From NCBI GenBank assembly GCA_027625915.1, contig JANTQA010000015.1:7779001-7843000 (forward strand): 64,000 bases of DNA. The letters are read 5' to 3'. Each line of letters starts with the position of its first letter. Position 1 is the stretch's first letter. The DNA comes from Anaeramoeba flamelloides (Eukaryota; Metamonada; Anaeramoebidae). Shown here piece after piece: positions 55,550 through 64,000 of this stretch. The notes under the pieces were generated by a model. That model made no database searches. It worked only from the letters and a program-made list of their open reading frames with translations, and was not told the DNA's origin. The position numbers and the translations under genes were made by a program.

Positions 55550-58500
55550 ATGACATCTTCAAATTGGAGAACTGTTTGTGGTGACTATGTCTTTGGTGAC
55601 ATTATTGGTATTGGAAGTTATGGTAAAGTTCGGGTTGCAAAGCATTTACCAACTAATGAATTTGTAAGCATTTTTTCAATTATAAAAAACAATTATCGAT
55701 TAACAAAAGCAAGCTCAAAGGAAACACCACTTAAGAACAGTTTGAGTAAATTCAGTTCTTTGGGTGTTGTCTATGGGAATTTTATTGATTCTTTTGAGAC
55801 CCCCACATTAAAAAAACCAAAAACAAAACTATTCGAGGCGTGTGAAAGCAGGAATAACAAAATTGAAAACAAACATGCTTTGTTCTTCATATGTAAACCG
55901 ATAAGATAGTTTTTGTTTCAATTATTTGATTCAAAAACAAAAATTACCAGTTTTACTTCTAAAAACATCAATTTTTTTGCCTTTCTTCTCTCTCAAAAAA
56001 AAAAAAAAAACAAAAAACTTTATCGCATTTTCTTCTTTTTTCTTTTTTCTTCTTTTTGACCCAAATTTTTAGGTTGCAATAAAAACACTCGAAAAATCAA
56101 AGTTCTCACTGAATCGCAAATCTAAAAATCAATTATTTCGTGAAATTCATATCCTCAAAAGTTTGAATCACAAAAATATTGTTAAATTCATTGATATGTT
56201 TGAGAATGAAAAATATTGGTTTATCGTGACAGAATATATCAAAGAGGGCAATTTAGTCAAACTTCTTGATATTAAGAAAAGACTCAAAGAAACAACTGCG
56301 AAGAAATTCTTTCTTCAATTGGTCAAAGGTAAATTCTTTTCCATACAAAATTCAACTTTAAATTTTTGGAAAAAATCTGATTGGGTTGTGTTTTTAAAAA
56401 AATTAAAGAAAAAGAAAAGCCAAGGTTATCACAACAGTCACAAATGTGGAATAATTTTTATTTTATTTTTTAATGCCATTTTGTAAAAGTTCGGATCATG
56501 GGTTTGAATATTTCAAACCAAAGTTTTGTTTTTACTCTTAATTTGAAAATAAAAGGAACAAAATTTTCATTTTGGCTTTCACAAAAAAAACCAAAATCTC
56601 AAAGCCCAAGAATATTAATAAAACATCAAATTTCCACATTCTGAATACAAAACAAAATAAAACTTACACAGTTAATTAAAAGGTATAATTTTGATTTTGA
56701 TCTTTTTTAAGGGATTTTAAAAAAAAAAACGTTCTCGAAAAAATAAATGACCATTTTCGCCAGAAGGTGCCGATTTTGAACTGAGTTATATTCCCTTCAA
56801 AATAATCTTTTGATCCACGTTTTAAACCGGATTCTAGTCTTTAAAGCAAAAATAACATTTTAATTGGTCAAAAGTAACAAATAAATTAGAACAAAAAGTA
56901 TTGAAAAAAAATCAAAATTTTAAAAAATGGAAATTTCAGTTTTTTTAACTTGAAAAGTTTTCAGTATATTTCAGATAAATTTAAAACAAAAAGAAAAAAA
57001 TAAAAATTAAGTGAATATGCTTAGGACGACGAAATTTTCACAAAAAAGTTGGTTTAAATATGATAGAAAATCATTTAAACTTGAGATAGAAAAAAAATGT
57101 ATTATTTTGTACATATACCTTTTGGTGGATTTAATAAATTGACTTTGTTGAAATTTTTTTTTTGAATTGTAAAAGTCTTCATGAAGTTGAAGATGTATCT
57201 CTTTTAGTCCAATTTTTTTAAACCCTTTCTTTTAAATTTCCAACAACAACAACAACAATCAAAAAGAGATCTTTCATTTGTTTTTTCAAATTGGTAATAT
57301 TTAAATTAAAAAAAAATTAATGTTAAGGGACTAATCTCTATTATTTTTTTTTTGATCAATTTCTAAATAAGGATTTATTATCTAAAAATATGTTTAAATA
57401 TTGAAAATAAAGAGGGGTTTTCAAATCTAAGTAATGGGCAAAAAATTTTCTTAATCTCTATTAAATTTAGGTAAAAAAATTTAATAGAGATTAGTCCCTT
57501 AAGAAAAAATGCTTTTAAAAAGAGATAATTGTTTCCTTATGAGATACAAAGCTATTAGATTAGGGGACGTGTTTTTGGTGAACACTTTTAGAGAGAATAT
57601 GACCAATTTGCAATCTGCCAACCTTCTCGCGAAAATGGTCATTGGTATATAATTTCTACGAAAAAGGGAAAATGCTTATTTTTCTTTATGCACCTTTTTG
57701 GTTTTTATTCTTTTATAGACACCTTAAGGATTACAATCCCTGGAATTTGAAAAAAGATTATCTTGTGTAGGGTGTAGTGAGTTGCAGATTTGGTTCTTAG
57801 CTGATCGATCTTGGTCTTGGTATGAGCTTTAAAAGTTCTTCAAAAAAGCAATTTTTGACAATTTATTTTTTTTATTTCCGAAATCCGAATTGAAGAGTGT
57901 AAGATTAATAGATTGGTAGGTGTTCAAGAATAACTTTAGATTTTTGGGTTCTAGAAAAGAATCTTTTCATTTATTTTTTTGCCAATTAACTAAATGAAAA
58001 AATAAAATTTTTAAAAATCTCCCAATAAAACCAAACTTAATTAAAAATTTCAATCAACAGGCTACAAACCACATTTTTTTATAACTTAAGTTCCGATATA
58101 TTATTCTTACACTCTTTAATTTGGATTTCGGAAAAAAAAAAATAAATTGTCAAAAATTGCTTTTTTGAAGAACTTTTAAAGCTCATACCAAGACCAAGAT
58201 CGATCAGCTAAGAACCAAATCTGCAACTCACTACACCCTACACAAGATAATCTTTTTTCAAATTTCAGGGATTGTAAACCTTAAGTGCGATATTTAAAAG
58301 TTTTATCAAATAAAACGAATTTGTTTAAATATTAACCAACATTCAATCAGAGAAGATTTGATCACACAAGTAATTGAGAAGATTGCATTTGTTATGTTTT
58401 ATTTTTTTCTGAAAGTTAAACCAAGATCATTTACAAAAGTAAAGTGAACAAAAAAAGAAGATGGTTCACAACACAAAATCAATTATGTTACTGTTGTTAA

Positions 58501-61500
58501 AATAAAGCATGCATAAAATTTTAATCCGTGTTTCAAAATAAAAAACGTGTTTTTTTGTTATAGAAGACCTATACATTAATTGATCATAGAAACCAACAAT
58601 AAACAAATAATTAAATTTGGTATTGGTTTCTGAAAGTTCTATTGTTTAAAAAGAAATTCTAAAAATGAAGGATTAAATTCGAAAATTTATCTCAACAAAA
58701 AGAGTAAATTTTTTAAGAAAATTTTAATCAAAAAATTTTAATCAAAAAAACAAAAAAATTCAAAAATTTTTTCAAAATTTTCAACAAATTGCATTCCTAA
58801 TTTAAATTTTACTGAAATATAAAGGATTTAACTTTCAAAATTGATTTGAAATTGGGTATACTATTGGGTAGTAAATTGGATGTTGAATTGTAATAAGAAT
58901 AAAAAAAAGCACTGCTTATATTTTGAAAACACGGATTAAAGTCGTTGGTTCACGCATTTTTTTGATCATTTGATTTTTTTTTTGTTGTGTGCTTATTTTT
59001 TTTTTGAATTACTATCGAAAATCTCGTTTCAGTAATAAGAAAAGTATGTGTCACTGAGAGTTGTTGTGGTTCAGATTAACTAATAAAAATATTTGCTATC
59101 GGGATTATTTCAATTTTTAATCTTTAGGCTTTTGTTTACTAATTCAATATATTAGTACATCCATTACACTTTTGAAAATCTAATTAATAATCTGAAATTT
59201 GGCTATTATTCATTGTTTTCAAATATTAAACAATACTGGTCTTTGAATAATAAATGGTAAAATTTTTGACATCATTTTGAATTTCCTTTTTCAAATAGAG
59301 ATCGAAACCACAAACTATTTCTTTGACAACTCGATTTGTAAAATAAAAATATGGAAAAGGAAGTGAAAATATTCACCCTTTATAGTTCAAATACCAGTAA
59401 TATTGAGTGAAAAGAAAAAATAATTATAAACTTTGTTTCTTTGTTTTTTGTTTTTTTTTTTTGGGATAAATTAATCAAAAAATAAAATAAATATCATTTG
59501 GTAAATAGAAGAATGCAATTTCCATTAAAAGTTAGTTAAAGGATTTCCCGTATTTTATGCTCATTTGCAATTATTTTTATATCTACAAATTGAATTATTG
59601 GCTTTAAGGAATTACAAACTAATAGATCTTGGTATACAGTTGTTTGAAATAACCCCTACAAACTTGGTTCAACCCTCTTTCAAATTAACAATCATGTTTC
59701 TTTTTTTTCTTGAAAAGCCTATACATTAACCAATTCATAGAAACCAACAATAAACAAATAATTAAATTTGGTATTGGTTTCTGAAAGTTCTATTATTTAA
59801 AAAGAAATTCTAAAAATGAAGGATCAAAGATAAAAATTTTTCTCAAAAAATAGACACAATATCAGAAATTTTTGGTTTCCAAATAAAACCTAATTTCATT
59901 AAAAATTGGAAAAATTACAACAAATGATCTGATCTAAAAATTGAAAATATATTTTGAGAAGAATAATTGAATAAAATCAGAGAATATGCTCTAATTCTTC
60001 AATAAAAACTGGTACACTTTGACTGAAAAAGAGTTTATATTGTGTAACATTATATTCTTTTTAAAAAAGAAAGGAAGTAGTTTGGGGAAGAAACAAAAAT
60101 TGGAAAATAGAAAAAGCTAAAAATTTAAATAAATTTATAATTTATATTTACTTTTTAAACAACAAGAATAGTAATCCCACATATTAAAAATTAACAATAA
60201 AAAAGATAATTATTTATAAAAATATTGTTTTTTTTTTTTTATTGTTGAAGAAGTGTAAATTACACTCTAGTTGCCCTTAGACTTAAATTCCCTTTCAGAA
60301 ATTTAAGCGTAAAATCATTAGATTTCACGATTATTAATTAATGAAAATAATTTCAAACTATTACAGTTTAAAATCAATTCATTAAGATTTATTTCTTTTA
60401 ATTTTTGAAGAAAAATTAATCTATTTTTTTCATAAGAAGGACATACCCATAAAAAATGATTAATATCTTCTATTATTTCCTTATGTTCATACTTTAAACA
60501 TAAAGGACAATATTTCGTTGAATTTTTATTTATTACATAATAGTATCTGTTTAAGCAGTTAGTAAATGTTCTGAATTTTAGGATTGTTGAGCTTGAAGGA
60601 TAACTTAAATATCTTTGGGTTTTAAATAAAGAGTTTTGGTATTTTATTATTTTGAAATATTTCTGCACTTTCCAGCTCTTGGAATTCAATAATTCATTAT
60701 ATGTATATTTGCAAATTTCTTCTTTCAATTCGATTAAATCTTTTGAATTCCAATTGATTTTATTGTTTATTCTTTGATTAAATTTTATTAATTTTTCCAA
60801 ATAAGGGAGAGATAAATTTTTTAATTTTTTTTTGAATTTGAATTTTTTTTTATTAACCGAAATTACCAGATTTTCAATTTTAAATTCTGTTTTATAAATT
60901 AGAATTGGTGTGTTTCTGTTTATTTTACATATTTCGGTAATACATGAATTAAAAAAATATTGTTTTTTAAGAATAATTAAAAAAAAAATATAAAAATTAA
61001 TTTCTTAATAATTTATCTTTTATAAAAATAATACTAACAACAGGAATTGAATATCTGCATTCAAAAAATATTATTCATCGTGATTTAAAATTAGAAAATT
61101 TGTTAATTACCGAAACAAAACAATTAAAAATTATTGATTTTGGGTTATCAAATTTTTCTGAAAGGGGGAAATTATTAAAAACCTTTTGTGGGTCGCCATC
61201 ATACACTGCCCCAGAAATTTTATTACATCAAGAATATGATGGTTATAAATCTGACATATGGTCTTTGGGTGTGCTGTTATATGTTTTTTTAGTGGGTAAA
61301 TTGCCGTTTGTTTCAATAAATCCAAAATATTTTTATGAAAAGATTATTACAGGATCATTCTTAATACCTAGTTATCTATCTAAGGATGCACAGTTTCTTT
61401 TATCAAAATTAATCGCTGTTGATCCAAAAAAAAGATTTACAATAAATCAAATACTTGGGCACCCATGGCTAAAATTTGATTTAAAAAACAAAAAAAATAT

Positions 61501-63451
61501 TTTGAACAATAATCAAATGAAAAATGTTAATTCTAAATTAATTGACCCGATTATTGTTTTAAAAATGATAAATTCGGGACATCAAGTTTCAAATGTTTTA
61601 AATGATCTTGAAAATAATGATAATTCAAAATTTAGGCCAACGTATTCCCTTTATAATGAAATGTCTAAAAAGGGCAAATTTAAAATTGAAAATCAAGAAA
61701 AAAAAATTCAAAATAATGATTTCAATTTAAATAATAATTTAAATTCAACTGATCACAATTTTAAAAAGATAAATGACCTTGATTTCAAATACAATCCAAA
61801 TAATAATAATGAATATTTTTTATCATCATTATCTTCATCGTCGTCGTCGTCGTCGTCGTCAACCGAGTCATTAGTTTCTTTACCATTTAAATCGCCTTCT
61901 TCAGGGTCTTCAATTTCAACATCTTCGACTTCGTCTGTATCAAATTCCTTTCAAAACAACAACAAAAATGATAATAATCAAAAAATAAATGAAAAATTAA
62001 ATTTTAATGAAAATTTAAAAATTTTAAATAAAATCTCTACGAATTCAATTGAAAAGAAAAATGAGTATATCCAAAAAATTATACAAGACAATACAACGAT
62101 TAATCAAAACACCTTTAATAAAAATAATGGTTTACAAACGCTCAAAAAGGGTAAAAGTAATGATAAACATAAAAAAAAACAAAATCAAAACCAGCAGTTA
62201 ATAAACATAAAACCAGATTCCTTTTTTATAAAAAAGAAAGGACTAAATAAGAAAAAAAAGAAAAAAATTCAAAATTTTTTTAAAAAAAAAAGAAACAAAA
62301 ATAAAGTGAAAAAGAAAGGTGGGAAGAAACAGAAGAAAAATAAAAAAACAAATCAAAAAATAAAAAATAGTAATATTGATCGCTCGATAAATGAAAATAA
62401 TAAAAAATATATTTCGAAAAGTAATAAAAATGAAACGAAAAGCAAACAAACAATAAATGAAAATGTTGACTATGAATTTATTTGTGAAAACCAAATAGAT
62501 ATAAATTTAGAAAATTCTTTAAAACGTGAGAAATACATACAAAATAAAAATCAAATGCAAAATAAAAATCAAATACAAAATAAAAATCAAATACAAAATA
62601 AAACTAAAAAGGAAAAAGAAATTAAAATTGTCAAAAAAAATAATGATGAAATGGGTAATCAAGGGATGAATCCAGAAAAATATGAAAAATATAAAACAAA
62701 CAATGAACCCGAAATTGTTAAAAATCGAGAGATGGGGGAAATAATACAAAAAAATAATGAAAATATCTCAATTACAATACCAAAAAAATCCATTATTTCA
62801 TCAAACTTATATAAAAAAAATATTTCAAAATCACCCGAAATTATTACTAGTTATAAAAAATATAATGACCTTTATGGAGAGAGAAGTATTCATAATTTAA
62901 GAAATCATACACAAAATCAATTTTCTGTATCAAAAAAAAATGAAACACAAATTGGAAAAAATAAAAAACGATCTTCAACTTTTAATGATTTTACTGTTAC
63001 AAACAAAATATTACAATTGAGAAATAATCAATATTTTTTTGATGAAAACTTTCTAAATAAAAGAGATAGCAAGAGCAATCCCAATAATATATCAAGCACA
63101 AATACATATACAGACACAGATACAGATTTCGAAATGAATGAAAATATTGGGCCAATTAATCCAGAATATGTTTTTAATAAATCGCCTAGATTTTTAATAA
63201 ATACCTGCAAGCAAATTATGAAATCATTAAAGTTTCCATATAAAAAAGGCAATAAATATTTGTTTAATGTTTCATTAGAAAAAAATAACCTAAATAAATG
63301 TGATTTCCAAATTGAAATTGTAAAAATTCCCAATTTAAAAAAAGTTAATATGTATAAAATTCGTAACGTTTCTGCTTCGCAAGAGGCATTTGACCTCATT
63401 TCAAATGTGTTAATTAACAAATTTAATGAAAAAATAATAAAGAATAAATAA
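55550..63451 (+). CDS. CAMKL-type Ser/Thr protein kinase with KA1 domain
   Basis: Three exons: 55550-55663, 56073-56328, 61044-63451, phase-consistent; 925 residues. The kinase domain starts near residue 10: GIGSYGKVRVAK glycine loop, VAIKTLEKS with the catalytic Lys, HRDLKLEN, DFGLSNF, and the activation segment LLKTFCGSPSYTAPE, whose Thr is the LKB1-type site of AMPK/MARK relatives. The domain ends ..HPWLKFDL. Next is a UBA-like segment (DPIIVLKMINSG.. to FRPTYSLYNEM). A long Ser-, Asn- and Lys-rich linker follows, then a KA1-like domain: KGNKYLFNVSLEK, FQIEIVKIPNLKKVNMYKIR, ending INKFNEKIIKNK. The layout (kinase-UBA-linker-KA1) is that of MARK/KIN1/SNF1-related kinases, which act in polarity and energy sensing; which subgroup cannot be said. 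The core lies in two exons 4.7 kb apart. All catalytic residues seen are intact. Confidence 0.9.
57323..57502. mobile_element. TTAA-element T1, short copy 2
   Basis: 180 bp, TTAAGGGACTAATCTCTATTA to TAATAGAGATTAGTCCCTTAA; perfect 21-bp ends. Body as in 11074-11252. Confidence 0.9.
57724..58284. mobile_element. TTAA-element T2, copy 2
   Basis: 561 bp, TTAAGGATTACAATCCCTGG to CAGGGATTGTAAACCTTAA. The arms match each other over about 170 bp (GCTGATCGATCTTGGTCTTG against CAAGACCAAGATCGATCAGC), closer than each matches copy 1, so the arms of one copy evolve together or were made recently. Confidence 0.9.
58568..58685 (+). repeat. Direct repeat R, first unit
   Basis: CCTATACATTAA, then CATAGAAACCAACAATAAAC, AAATAATTAAATTTGGTATT, GGTTTCTGAAAGTTCTATT and AAGAAATTCTAAAAATGAAG, repeated almost unchanged at 59718-59838. 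The pair is 1.15 kb apart in one intron. Confidence 0.85.
58686..59233. other. Sequence between the direct repeats
   Basis: AT-rich; no open frame of note. With 59400-59717 it makes up the material enclosed by repeat R. Confidence 0.4.
59234..59399. mobile_element. MITE-C (TA-ended), copy 2
   Basis: TA-CTGGTCTTTGAATAATAAAT to AGTTCAAATACCAG-TA, with AAGGAAGTGAAAATATTCACCC before the right end. Same size as the copy at 22945. It sits between the two units of repeat R. Confidence 0.75.
59505..59605 (-). repeat. Inverse copy of the 10.3-kb segment
   Basis: GAATGCAATTTCCATTAAAA, GTATTTTATGCTCATTTGC and TTTTATATCTACAAATTG, ATTATTGGCTTTAA are the reverse complement of 10278-10380. It ends at TTTAAGG, again a TTAA. 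Confidence 0.7.
59718..59838 (+). repeat. Direct repeat R, second unit
   Basis: Partner of 58568-58685; about six differences in 115 bases by eye. Confidence 0.85.
60228..60970 (-). mobile_element. LINE 3' end, antisense in the kinase intron
   Basis: 5'-truncated non-LTR retrotransposon on the minus strand. An open frame of over 200 residues from about 60970 to 60318 ends the reverse-transcriptase protein: ..LNRYYYVINKNSTKYCPLCL, then HFLWVCPSYEKNRLIFLQKL. The C-P-L-C ... H-x4-C arrangement is the zinc knuckle that follows many LINE reverse transcriptases. The 3' UTR contains AGTGTAAATTACACT and the poly-T at 60228-60240 marks the tail. It is the longest of three copies and the frame is open from its 5' cut to NNREI. 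Confidence 0.85.
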
Positions 63452-64000
63452 AGTGTTTTATCATTTTATTTTTGTATGTTGGCTATTTATATTAATAAAC
63501 ATCTTTCTTTGTGAATGAAAGTTCGTTGCAAAAATACAATGCAGAATGTTATCCATGAATTTTGTTGAAAGGTGATATATCGGTTAAGTGCCTGTTTGAA
63601 ATTAAATTTTACGATCTATTGTGATTTTTATTTGAATGTCCCATCTAATCGTTGTAATGTGTAAAATTGTTAAATATATTAAAACAATAATAATACTTTT
63701 CTAATTTTTTTATTTTCATTTTCTACAAAACAAATATCAAAAAAATAACCCGTTTAAAAAATCTGAAAAGATAGTAATATTCTTCTTTTTATTCTTCTTC
63801 TTCTTCTTCTTCCGGATGTTTAATAGATCCTAAGACTTTTTTTTAAAAAAAATATTATTTAGTTTTTAAGCATTTTCAATCATGTAAATAAAAAACTGTA
63901 TTAGAAACAATTTATTTTAGAATTTTTTATGATAATTTTATTGATGTATTTTATAGTAACCAAAACAATCAATTCAAAATAAAACAATGTAAATAAATGA
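63452..64000. other. Downstream of the kinase
   Basis: AT-rich 3' flank with a (TTC)n microsatellite at about 63782-63812. No gene recognised up to the end of the window. Confidence 0.5.

Larger units (their letters stand above)
56329..61043 (+). other. Intron 2 of the kinase gene (4.7 kb)
   Basis: It starts GTAAATTC after ..QLVK and ends CTAACAACAG before (G)IEYLHSKN. It splits the kinase domain before the catalytic loop. It carries T1, T2 and MITE-C copies, a pair of direct repeats, and an antisense LINE end whose open frame reaches within about 75 bases of the acceptor. 56329-57322 shows nothing else beyond AT-rich sequence. Confidence 0.85.

Noticed and set aside
63028-63420. 130-residue minus-strand frame opposite the KA1 region
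   Set aside because: Complement of a firmly assigned coding exon.

Overview
This is a strongly A+T-rich, gene-sparse piece of a eukaryotic nuclear genome. Genes are split by GT-AG spliceosomal introns, proteins carry Lys/Glu and Asn low-complexity tracts, and the gene content (heterotrimeric G-alpha, ATG2, prefoldin, uS10, a kinase with UBA-like and KA1-like parts, a BTB protein) is that of a unicellular amoeboid or flagellate protist. The style resembles AT-rich amoeboid lineages such as Anaeramoeba-like metamonads, but the sequence alone does not fix the taxon. No tRNA, rRNA or CRISPR array was recognised.

Layout. 0-7 kb: repeats and an IS5-like DNA transposon whose transposase is interrupted by a 200-bp palindromic MITE. 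7.27-14.71 kb: a six-exon G-protein alpha subunit gene with two short and two multi-kilobase, repeat-filled introns. 17.06-18.64 kb: an intronless BTB-BACK protein fused to a class-I-glutamine-amidotransferase-like domain. 23.5-24.2 kb (minus): ribosomal protein uS10, three exons. 27.9-28.6 kb: a four-exon 114-residue protein with a distant bS21m-like look. 28.8-31.0 kb: three different TTAA-ended inverted-repeat elements joined end to end. 33.1-33.7 kb: a SURF6/Rrp14-like nucleolar protein lacking a visible first exon. 39.2-39.9 kb (minus): prefoldin subunit 6, three exons. 41.9-47.9 kb: autophagy lipid-transfer protein ATG2, frameshifted at an Asn/Lys repeat. 55.55-63.45 kb: a CAMKL-type Ser/Thr kinase with a 4.7-kb intron holding several mobile elements.

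The host genes are unlinked housekeeping and signalling functions (G-protein signalling, translation, ribosome biogenesis, chaperone, autophagy, kinase); there is no operon-like system. What stands out is the repeat landscape: at least four TA-ended MITE families, at least four TTAA-ended families that tend to insert next to one another sharing the TTAA, 3'-end LINE fragments, and a composite array of alternating hairpins present inside the G-alpha intron and again at 50 kb. These were found by eye; copy numbers and identities need computation.
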